From: Campylorhamphus procurvoides
Taxonomy: Eukaryota; Chordata; Aves; Passeriformes; Dendrocolaptidae
NCBI GenBank assembly: GCA_013396655.1
Contig: WBMV01006668.1
Coordinates: 36,347-100,346, forward strand
Direction of reading: 5' to 3'
Length of the DNA stretch: 64,000 bases
The position numbers and the translations under genes were made by a program. Position 1 is the first letter of the stretch. Each line of letters begins with the position of its first letter. Below, one piece after another: positions 11,846-23,200 of the stretch. Under the pieces are notes generated by a model. The model was not told the origin of the DNA. It saw nothing but the letters and a program-made list of their open reading frames with translations, and ran no database searches.

Positions 11846-12690
11846 AATCAAAGAATCGCTCAATATCTCAAGTTGGAAGGGACTCAGAAGGATCATCATA
11901 TCTGAAGCCCTGCTTCTTGCAGGATTGCCTAAAACTAAACAATATGACTAAAAGCATCATCCAGAGGCTTCTTGAGCTCTGACAGACTTGGTGTCATGAC
12001 TACTTCCCTGGGGATCCTGTTCCTGTGACCAACCACCTTTTCAATGAAGAATTTTTTCCTAATGTCCAAGCTGAACATCCACTAATGCAGCTTCATTCCA
12101 TTTAGTCCAGTCCTGTCACTGGTCACCAGAAAGTCAGCTTCAGGATTACTTCAGCTTCAGAATTACCGTGTTCCAGCTGGAGAATCCAAGACTTAATCTT
12201 CTTGAATTTCATACCGTCAGCGACTGCACAGCTCTCCAGTCTATCCAGATCTCTCTGCAGGGCCTCTCTACCCTCATGGGAGTCCACAGCTCCTTCCAGT
12301 TTATTATCATTGCCAAAATTACTTGATTTTGATTCCTGCATACAGATAATTTATAAAAACATTGAAGATCACTGCCTGTAAAATTAAGCCCCAAGTAACC
12401 CCAGTGGTGACCCCTCACCAGCCTAATATAATCCCATTTTCTGTAACTTTTTGTCCTATCAGCCAATTGCTCACTCAACACCCTTTGAACTTGTCCAGCT
12501 GTGTGCTGGACATTTTATCCTGAAGGAGGATACTGTGAGAGTAGTATAAAATCTTTGCTAAAATCCAAACCCACCACATCTACTGGCTTCCCTTGGTCAA
12601 CTAGGTGGGTGACTTTATAAAGAAATTAAACAAAGTTGTTTAGGCTGGACTTTCCCCTTGTTAACATGTGCTGACTATGACCAATGCCTG
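11843..12690 (-). mobile_element. CR1 LINE, 3' part, minus strand
   Basis: The plus strand begins with the reverse complement of a CR1 3' end (AGAATCAAAGAATC.., then AGTTGGAAGGGACTCAGAAG). It continues through typical CR1 landmarks: TCAATGAAGAATTTTTTCCT, CTCTCTGCAGGGCCTCTCTA and CAACTAGGTGGGTGAC. It is quite diverged, so an old insertion. It begins exactly at the stop codon of gene A. The distal boundary is approximate. Confidence 0.85.
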
Positions 12691-12716
12691 CATTCTTGTG
12701 AGAGACTGAAAACATG

Positions 12717-12768
12717 AAAGAGTTAATGTAAACCTTAAAGAGTTAATGTAAACCTTAAAGAGTTGATG
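12717..12768. repeat. 20-bp tandem repeat, 2.6 copies
   Basis: The unit AAAGAGTTAATGTAAACCTT occurs twice in a row without mismatch, followed by a 12-base partial third copy with one change. It lies just past the CR1 element. Confidence 0.95.
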
Positions 12769-15700
12769 CCTCAAACATCTGGCAGAAGAGAAAAGTTACC
12801 ATGCTGACAAGACAACGTGCAGTTAGAAAAGGGGGTCCTGAGGTGGCAGGATAGTGCTTTTCTGGGTCCAACAGACAACTTATCACTGGGAGTCTTGAGT
12901 ATACTAGACAGTGCTAAACATCCCCAGTGAGAAGCTTCTCGATGTGAAAATGGAGGCAGGTAGCAGCTAGGATGGGGAACAGTGTCCCTGGCCAAAAACT
13001 CTGCAGCTTTTTTCTTCCTCTGATGTGGCCTAGTGGTGCACAGGGTGATGAGAAAAGAGTACTTAAAGTGGACTGCTAAATTAGCACCTGAACAGTTGAT
13101 GAATTCACTTTAATTTACTTCAACTGAGGCATTTTGATGAAAACAGGCAATTTCTTTCACTCTGGAAAGATTAACCTCAGGCAAGAGAAGGTCAGAATGG
13201 CCAAAGGAACATCTCTGGAGACTTGCTGTCCTCTTGGCTAGCCTTATCTCCTCATGGTGCAAGAGGAACAGAAGCATATCTGAAACCACAGAAAATGCCC
13301 CGTTGAGGCAGGAAGCATAGTCCAGACACTGTATCTAGCTGTGGCAGAAAGTTTTAGAGAGAGCAGACAATCCTGGCTACTGTCTGTGGTTCATTATGAT
13401 CCTGTCACACTACCTCAATACTGACACAATGACTGTGTTTGGGAACCCTGCATCTTACCTTTACTGTCTGTATATAGACTTTTTGCCATGACTTTCTCAG
13501 ATCTATTTTGACCCTGTCCTGCCATCTGCATCCACAGTTTGCTGGGGCAGAAGATTCCAGAAGTTCATAGTTTGCCATGTAAATAAGCACTTGTCTCTGT
13601 TTTAAACTGATAACTTATAAGTGTCAGTTTTTGCTATACTGATGTTTCCTCATTAGTCATGGAAACAGTAGTCTGCATTTCAAAGACTGTGCTAACCTAG
13701 AGAATTTTCCACTGGTTCAGTGGGAGCTATAACACGTAACTGGCAGCAGCATTTGACCTTAAAAGAGCGACTTAAAAAATCCACAGGTGCTCCATTTGGC
13801 AGAAGCAAATCCTCAATCCACCAAAAGGTGTGGCTGTGAAATGATAATTACAGTGTCCATAGCCATTGCATCTCCATTCAGCTAGATAAAAGAAGAAAGT
13901 ATTTTTATCTGCAAGTCCATCATAGAACTGGACCACTAGATGTATCCACTGGAAACCCCTTGAGAAACAAGTCACGTTAAGCTGCACAAAGAACTGTAGG
14001 AATGCAGCTGTATTCCTTGCAGTAGCCAAGCTGGGTTGTTTGCTGCTCTATCAAGTTGTTTGTCTCTCTGTCATGTGCAGAGGTACAAGCCCTGCTGTCA
14101 GTACGGTGCTTGGGAATAGAACCTCTCTCCATGCCTTGTTTTTGATCTTAGATTATTTTTGCAAGACTGGGATAAATATCCATTCCCTTGTTTGTGCTGC
14201 ATCCATTGCTACCATGGTCTGGTTAAAACAGGAGCAGAGGCATCCTTTAACCTTAGCTATGGTGGCAGGAGATAGAGCATCTCAGTTTAAGTGTCCGTGA
14301 TGAATGTGTGTGTGATGAAGGTGGATTGGGGACTGGGCAACAGGCTTTGGCAAAGGAGATGCAGATGGATATGTCCCACCCTCTGAAGCCCTGCCTGTCT
14401 TAGAAGACAAGTAGTAACTGTGATAGCTTCCAAATCTGCAATCTCTGTTAACCATAGTCATGATAGCTGGCATGGTTTCCCTGTCAGCATCATATATGAC
14501 TGCTCATAAGACCAGAAAATTGTGACAGGGCAGATTGCTGACATATCATAACTCCCTCTGCTTCAAACTACCATCTGTATTATGAGTCTACCCTGTCATG
14601 AGGTATCCATAGCAGTATCCTGATCAGAGAATGCCTAATACACAGCACTAAGGCCAAGAGTACTTGGGTAGATGGAGATGATTTTCAGGCCACTTTCATA
14701 GTTGGATCTAACAAGCATTTACTGTTGGCCCCATTGGGTGTACTCAACTGAGCAAACCATGAGAGTTCAGCTGGATTTTTGCATGTAAAGTTTGCCCTTC
14801 CACCCTCACAGGTTCCTTCTACATCTTGATTCCCACCTCATTTGCTTTCCACTTCTGCCATCTGCTGCTCACAAACCTTGCTTAGCCCCATATGCACCTT
14901 TTAATCCCTTGCTTCTCCTAAGATCTGCTCAGATCCAATGAACACAGTCCATAAGCATCACTGCAGCAGATGTGGCTCTGCCTTTTAGTGCTGACTGGCC
15001 TAAGCAACACAGCTTCAACCTAGGAAAAAGCAGCTGGGACCCACTACTTCAGCTGCATTTCCAAAATGTTTTCCCATGAAGGGTTATCTCGCAGACATAC
15101 CAGGTGTCCCCTGAACCTGTACCACATAGCGTGACTGTTCAAAACTGTCAAGACTTGGTCCCCTGGATTGTCATGACTCTGCTATGAGGAATATATATCA
15201 TAAAGGACCCACTGCTTCTTAAACACACAAGCTCCTATCTCACAGTCCTGCTTCAAGCCAGTGGCAAGAGAAAGTGATGGAGAGACTATTTTCATAGTAA
15301 TATAACGCCTGAATAATGAGGATCCTGGTGGAGCAACTCCATATCTGTGGAGTCTTCAGAAGACTTCTTACAAGACCTCTTTAGCAGCTTACCTGTGGAG
15401 ACCCAAGTAGAGTGGATTTCCAGCTGACGTGTGGACATGCAATGGTGAGTTAACCCTGTCAGGCAGCTGTGCACCACACAGCTGCTTGCTTTCGTCTTTC
15501 CCTGTCCCATCGATGGAGGAGAGGATTGGAAGGGCAAAAGCAAGAAAATTCATGCATCAAGACAAAGGCAGTGAAGGGGACAAAAAGAAAAAAAGAAAAA
15601 GAAAAAAAGACCCCAAATGATGCAGAGGCCATCACTAGACCGATGACCAGCCAGTCCCCAAGCAGCAGCAACTTCAGGAAAGATCTGCACAGATGCTGTT

Positions 15701-17484
15701 GATGAGCATACTGTTAGACAACGTGGGAGATCCCTGCAGTCAGTTGTCCCAGTTGTGCTACCTCCCAGCATCTTGTCGACCCCCAGCCTACTCACTTGGG
15801 GTCAGAGTAAGAAACAAATGCCAAATGTTGTAGCTAAAGATGTGTGTAGGGGTATATAGTTCTTTTCCAGAAGATATTGCTACCAAGGAGGGAGTTAGTT
15901 TTCACTAAGGACGCTTTTCTGCTGGGAACAAAACATCTTTCCCAGACACAGTTTTGATGTATTTCTGTGCATGCATTCCACAGCGGGTTACTCCCTGGGC
16001 ACAAGAGAGATAACACAGATGTACTGCAAGGCCTTGGCAGCCAATGGGGGAGCCGAAGGGGGGTGAAGTGATGATAAAGCCGAGGCACGAATGAAAGCCC
16101 TGCCTTTTTGCCTTTGCTCTGAGACCCAGTGCTGGACGTACAGCGCTGTTAGGATCTGTAAGATTTCAGCGTTCTCACCTCTGAAATAAACCTTTTGAAT
16201 CCTTTCCACTGCTTACCCTTCTTTGGGGGAATACCTGCATATATTTTGCTTTACAATGTATTATCAATACTGTTTTGGTCACTGGGTTATAACCCAGCAC
16301 TAGAAAGGCTGCTATGAAAAAAATGAACTCCATCTGTGATGGTGCCCAGTGGTTTGTAATACCTGGTTCTGGTGGATGTTTACTACTTCTGATGGAGGTT
16401 TTACCTTCCATGGGAGCTACAGCTTCCAGGTGAATTTTAGGGAGAGTTTAACCGTGTGTGGTTGTCATTGAGCGATCCCTGAGTGCGTGGAAAAGCTCAG
16501 TGCTGAAAGTTTCTAGAGCAGCTCTACGCACTCCCTGGTATGACTGATAGGGAAGAAAGGGATGAATCATTGCTTTCTTTCAAGTGAAGTCAACTTGGTA
16601 TGCTGTTCCCTGCACTGTTTTCAATTCTGCTGTTCGTGTGATGACTGTATGACAGACTCAAGATCTCAAGGGGAGCATGGACACTGATGCCCACCAGTTT
16701 TGGAGTACTTATTTTTCTGCTTACTGCTTTGACAAAACATGTGCATTGAAACAAAGACATAGAAATGAAGCAAAATCAGAAAGATAAATATACAGAACTT
16801 CTGTGATGCAAAGTAGTGTGAGAAGACTGTAGAAGGACTGCTTAGATTACCAAAACATTCCAAAATACAGATATCTTCACTTGCAGCTTTTCTTTTTTTA
16901 CAATGACTTCTCATGAGATATCTTTGGTCCACTCTCTGATTTCTACATCCTCACCAGTTAATGTGAAAGAATTATATTACAAGGATATCAGGATGTTTTG
17001 TATAGCTAAGAAAAATTAATACTGAAGTAAGCACACAGGTCAGTGCTTCCTACTAGCCAGCTGTCTTCCACTTTGCCTGGGCCAAGGCTCTGCGCGCCCG
17101 TCCTTGTGTCTGGCTGTCATTCCGCTTCGTTGTACACAGTCAGACTCATAAAGCTCACCCAGCAGCAGCAGTGTGTCACCAGTTATCTTAATCGCTTCAG
17201 TTTCGATTTCCACATCCAGAAGCTGAACAAGAGTCTTGGTCGAGTCTGATGACGCTGTGCAACTTGCAGAGGAATGCAAAGCAAAGGTTCTGGGAGAGAT
17301 AAAAGAGCCAGGGGTGGGTGTGCCTATCAATTAATGTTGCAATCTCATAGGCCGCTCAAAAGGTTTATTTGTGTATCTGCAAGCTTGGTTTTATATTCAT
17401 TTTATTGCATTTTTGTGCATACATAAATATCTGTAAATATCTTTGTGAGTTGTATTCATACGTAGAGATTCATACATAGACATG

Positions 17485-17540
17485 CATTTTAGCCTTTGTT
17501 AAATGTGAAGTTCATTTTAGCCTTTGTTAAATGTGAAGTT
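17485..17540. repeat. Perfect 28-bp tandem duplication
   Basis: A 28-base unit beginning CATTTTAGCCTTTG and ending GTGAAGTT is present at 17485-17512 and again at 17513-17540 with no differences, which suggests a recent duplication. Confidence 0.95.
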
Positions 17541-20134
17541 CACAGAGTAAATCTTAAAAGACTCTTGTGTGATTTTTCTTTCTACAAAAATTATAGATAT
17601 CTACCCAGAAAAGGCCATTAAATTCAAACAAACATGCAGAGCATTTTCCTTTTACTGTCAAATGTGCCAACAGCAGAACACTTGAACTAACGCCGGATTT
17701 ACCATTTTAAATTAAGACCAGGAGGCATCCTGTAAGCAGAGATTGAGACCTAAACCTCTGTGGCATAAGCCCCAGGCTTTTAGTCTCCTTTTAATTTTAC
17801 CTTCCTCTTTCCTTCCAAACTTCCACTGGGTGATTCTCACCTCTTTTCAACAGATCATTTAACCAGGGAATAGAATCCTCAGTACCTGTGAAATGCTCAG
17901 AGGTTTGCAAATTGGGATCTAGGCTGATTCAAACCTTGTCCCTCTTTGTCTCCTTTGATGTCTGACCTAACTTTTCTTCTGTGCTCTTTTTTTCTCGCTA
18001 ATCTGTCTGTCTTCCCTAATTTCTTCCATATGTTTCCATTTCTAGAACTCTACCTCAGCCCAAATTTGCTGTGTATGTTCCTCCAAAATGCATTTAGGTT
18101 CATGAGGCATCCATATGAGGGTGCTGGTTATTTAAAATAAACCCTCAACATTTGCTGGAGTGTGTGAGATATATTCAGATGTTACCGATAGTTCAGCATC
18201 ACAAATCACCTTCACATTTATCTCTAACATTACCTTCAGTAAGCAGCGTCTGTAAGGGGACACAATTGACTGCATGAATAGAAGAATACAAATTTTTGTC
18301 ACAGCTGTTTGAATAATATGAGGTCCCACCTATATATGTATATGACCCTTGCTACAGGCACATAGCAATTTAAAGGTATACTGCATTACTGTTTTTTCCT
18401 CATAAACACTAAGAAACATGTTTCCACCCAGCTATATGATCCTTGTGGAGGCCATCATCCTCCTCTGACTCACTGATGTTTTTTCCTTGTAAACAGAATG
18501 TGCAAGTTCTTACAGAAGTATGAAAAATTCCCTTGTGTAGTGACCTTGTCTTTCTGATTTCGTTAGGGTTAAATCAGCAACTGAATTTGGAAGGGATTCC
18601 TCTCCTCACATTAGACTGTCAAGAATGACTGAACAACATTTTAATTTTTTTTCCTTTTGTTTTTCCACCATTTCATAGAGCACATTCAGCTTCCTGGAGA
18701 CACCTGAAAATGTTGTATTGCTAATTCCCTGCTTCTAGTCCCTGCCTGGACTAGTTTTTTGCTCCCTGCTTTCTGTGGCATGTTGCTGGTTTTATATCAG
18801 AAACTACTTCTGCTAATCAAACCATTTCTTGCAGATCAGATCAATCAACTCAAAGCCTAATTTATGCCTGCATAATTGTAAATATCTGCTGCAGGGAGAA
18901 GACAATGAAGAGAGTACTACAGTAGCAATGCATTCCCGATCTTACTGACAATCATGTCCATGAACTCAAAACCACATTAGTCAATCTCTTCTTTATTTCA
19001 AGAATCTCTGAGTGTCTGAGTCAATCCCATTTACTCTTCCTAAGGTATGAAATAATGCAACCACTGGGGAACAATTCTACACTGTGAAGTGAGGGGGTGA
19101 CCCTGCAGCAGAAGAGCCCCTGAAGGCAGACTGTTCTGGCACTACACTGCCTGATAACCTGCCATGACTAGTCGTCTTCTTCATGGAGGCTCCTGCCCTC
19201 ACTCCCTCTAAACTCCACCATTCATGTACACTTCTGTTTGGTCTGCCCTGGCAGGAAATGGAATAATTTTTGACAATAGAATACTGCAAAATGGCCACAA
19301 AGAATACAAATAAATCATTCCTCTAGCTTTACCATCCCACATCAGACTTGGTATTGAGGAAGGCAATGGTTTTATCCTCAGGGAGTGCCCATTACTGGAT
19401 GATGGCTCACCAGGGATCCATTTCTGCAGCTTGCATCATCCCATAAAATAATTGTGTCACAAAACCAGAGAAAACTCTAAGTGACAGAGACTGATTCTAC
19501 CTAAACAATATGAAGAATTCTTTTGTAATCCCTTTCCTCCACCAGTTTTGGGTGTGTCAGTCAGGGGCAATCTCACTAGAAACTAGAATGGTTTCACTCA
19601 TTTTTCTGACTAAATGGGAGATACTCTTGTGCTGCATCTTATGTGAATTACAGAACTGATCACAGGAAAGCGATACCCAGTTGATAATGTTTAGCAGATT
19701 TCCCAGGGCACTGGAAAAAGTCTGTCCTTTTTGCATCAGTGAACTGATTTGTCATGGTATCTGTAAATATCTGCCATTCCACAGCTGTGTGGCTTCATGC
19801 TATTTGTGTAAATGTCTCTCTCTCAATGCATTGGGGTTATTAGAGATTTGGTTTTCTATTCTGGAGCTAAAGGTAACAAAGAGATGTAATTTCTTTCTGC
19901 ACTGGAGGAAAAAAAAGGCTCACCTGTTAATTCCAGCTTCTGGAAGGTAACCTTGTATTCAGGGCTAGAACCATTTCTGAATGGCAGCACCCTCATGTAC
20001 AGTCTTTTGCTGCCAGGAATCTGCTTTCAGGTTTAGCCAGTGGGGTAGTGCAAATAAGCATAAGAAAAAATCACCTTAAGGAAACACTCAGCTGAGTAAC
20101 ATTAGAGACGCACAAAGTTCAGCATTCAGGAATA

Positions 20135-20145
20135 GAAACCGAAAC
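20135..20145 (+). promoter_or_regulatory. ISRE-like interferon response element upstream of gene B
   Basis: GAAACCGAAAC fits the core GAAANNGAAAC bound by IRF/STAT factors. It lies 65 bp before the proposed ATG of gene B, in DNA that looks like a proximal promoter or a short 5' untranslated exon. Interferon control would fit a defence deaminase. A motif of this length also arises by chance. Confidence 0.45.
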
Positions 20146-20209
20146 AAACCTAAGACTCATAAAGGCAGATCCATCGCCCAAGAGGTGACAAACGAACCCA
20201 GAAATATCC

Positions 20210-20231
20210 ATGGCTGCTGTCAATGGCAGAG
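20210..20231 (+). CDS. APOBEC1: Candidate first coding exon of gene B
   Basis: ATATCC-ATG-G gives MAAVNGR plus one base, then a strong donor G|GTAAGTACG. The single leftover base joins in frame to the acceptor at 21963. An alternative acceptor at 22052 would need two leftover bases, so the N-terminus is unsettled. Confidence 0.5.
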
Positions 20232-23200
20232 GTAAGTACGTTTATGTGAAATGCAGGCCTATTTCTCCGTATTCAAGTGCAGATATTTACTGTAGTTGTA
20301 TCTAAGGAACTGGAGAGTAGAGGCAAATGTGTTATGTTGGCACATGAGGATACACAGGAGACACTTGCGGATTTCTGTATTATCCTTTTGAATACATTAC
20401 CATATCTCGAGTCTTAGGTCCAGCTTCAAAATATTAATATAATTTTGTTAACCTTGATGTGGGAGGAAGAATTCAAAATCCAAAAAAACTTTTAATGTGG
20501 AAAGAGGTCTCAAAAGCAATTAAGAATGGAGCAAATTAGTTAGCTATTCACCTATATTATTTTCATTGTGACAAACAACTAGGATATTCTTCTTAGAGCA
20601 TCAGGGCAATACAGCTGTGTGAAGAGCTGATCGTGTCTGTGTTGATGTGGAAGACTATTTTATTTCTGCTGAAATGTAATTTTACTTCATCTATTTCATA
20701 ATTCCTCATCTTAAAGAGCTAAGCTGTGGGAAAAGTGCCTTTAGCATCTTAATTCTAAGTAAATTATTTTTATTACATTATATATGTTAAGTAAAACCAA
20801 AAATAGTTATTTTAGATTTTAATTATATAAAAAGATATGTATAAATTTGAAAAGGGAAATTAATAATTAATTTATTAAATAAAATACCATTCCTTGATCC
20901 TTAAGTTTGGTATGGATGGATTTTTACGAAATAAATAAGCTGCTTTGATCACCTGCGATTGTTTTCCCCTAGACTCTTGGTTGGGAAATGATGAATGAAT
21001 CATGGGGTCAAACTTGCTTGCCATGACATAGACAAAATGTGTATAATCAGGCAGGTCTGCAGTGCCAGCCTATGGGTATTTATTAGCCAGAAACCACTCT
21101 CCTTTCTACACTGATATTTTTTTCCTTGGCACTGATGTTTTTTTATTGTTTGAAACAGTTTCAAAATAAGTAAAGAAGGGATTGTTGGTTGTGAAAATGT
21201 TTTTGTCTAGTCTGATATTATGAGTACCAACAGGAAAATAACTCCTTTTTGCCTACCACTAGTAGAAGTGGTTTGGAAGATTTAAATTTAAAGGATTAAG
21301 AGATTTGATTCTGTTCTTTGATTAGTCAGGGGAAAACAGATGAAGTACTGCTGAAATCAATGAAGTTATACTCAGTATTTACATAATCAGCCCTAATGTG
21401 TTAAATTGAGTGAGGGTTTATGTACAGCATAGTTTAAACTACCATCAAGTTCAACTCCCAGGTAGGAATCCACCCCTCCTGCATTCCAGAGTGCTTATCC
21501 TGCTGTGCAGACATTACTTATTAAGCCCTTTTAGAGAAAAGAGATCTGGCAGGGAGTGTGTAGCCTGAAAGGGGTCTGGAGAGAAAGTGTAGGGAAAATT
21601 TTGTTTTCTGATCTGCTATCCTCAATGACTTACAAATCTTTTCTATATAGATCCTGCCCGCAGAGAGAACACCCAAGGGTAAGAGATGTAGCTCTATCAC
21701 TGCGTGCTGCCTGAGCTCCATGACAATTTCCAGAGGCAGCCTTGTCCCTTGGGTTTTTTTTAACATCCCTTTCCCCAGTCTTCTTTTCCCATTGTCTCAC
21801 TGCTTTGACTGGTGCTGATCCCTGAGTGGTGGTGGGGCTGCTTACTCAAAAGTTCTCAAGGAGGTGCTGTGGGTATTCTGGGGTCTTCATCAAACTCCAG
21901 ATTTAGATCATTAGGTTGCAACAGTCTTCAGGTTACTTTTTTTATGATGGGAAAGGCTGAGAGTGGGAGGTTTGACTGATGCTGAGAACTGGCAATGCCC
22001 AACGGGACCAAACATCACTGAAGAGCTGGGATCACTATACCGCGGGTGCTTTCATCGTAGGTGGAAGATACGGCCAACAGACTTCAAAAGAAATTATTTG
22101 CCTGACCAACATCCAAAGGTGGTGTACCTGCTGTATGAAATCAGGTGGAGAAGAGGTTCCATTTGGAGGAATTGGTGCTCAAACAATTGTCAAAAACATG
22201 CTGAAGTCAACTTCTTAGAAAATTGTTTCAATGATGTGCCACCAGCTCCTTGTTCCATCACCTGGTTCCTTTCGACAACTCCTTGTGGAAATTGCTCTGA
22301 GAGGATTCTGGAGTTCCTGAGGTCACATCGTCATGTGACCTTGGAAATATATGCAGCCAAGCTGTTCAGGCACCAGGATAACCGTAACCGGCAAGGTCTC
22401 TGCAACCTGGTGATGAACGGAGTCACTATACGTATCATGAATCTTGCAGGTAACCCAACCACTCTTTGACTTTGTCTAGGCATGGATTGAAAGTTCTGGG
22501 ATCATGTGCACTCTCAGTTTGCAATAGAGGTGATGACTGGCACTGGGGAGGACTAGTGAGTGCAAAAATGTCACTCTCTTCTGCCTTATTTCTTCCTCAA
22601 TCCTATACAACAGCAGGACCAGCACAGTCATTTCCTCTTGCCAAATCTGACTTTCTCTAGCCATTCACACTTCCTTTATATGAAATGAAAAATCTTGGGC
22701 TTAAGATAGAACCTGTCCCTCCCAAGATATATATGCGGATCAGTTTACCAGCTGCAGCAATTAATTGCTTTCCCTTGATAGCTGGAGAAGGAAACATATC
22801 TAAAGCAGACTTTCAGATGATGCATCACAGAGAATGTCTTGCATGTGTGCCTCTTTGTGTGTGTATATCTTGCTTGTATGTTGATGTTTGACTGTAAAAA
22901 TGGTCCAGACAAGCAGCTCACAGAAAGGAATATACATTTGAAGAGATGAACCTCACACACTTGTCTGGACACTTCATACTGGAGTGTGCAGTTATGGAAT
23001 CCACGAGGTCTAATGTAATCCTAAAGGACATTGCTTATCTTGTGGAACCTATTTCTGGGATTATACCACCAGAGCAATGACAGAAGCTCTGGCCACCCTG
23101 TCAACACTAAAATCAATCTGAAGCTGCTAAATGTTAGAGTGTTCACTCTAGGTTTTCCCTGATCATTGAGATAAGTCAGACACATTCACGATTGAACCAA

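Larger units (their letters stand above)
12691..20100. other. Intergenic stretch between APOBEC1-like genes A and B
   Basis: No splice-supported exon recognised. It contains two short tandem repeats (12.72 and 17.49 kb) and an A-rich AAAAAG run near 15.6 kb. One 96-codon minus-strand frame at 17.04-17.33 kb looks more protein-like than its surroundings but matches nothing I know. Confidence 0.55.
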
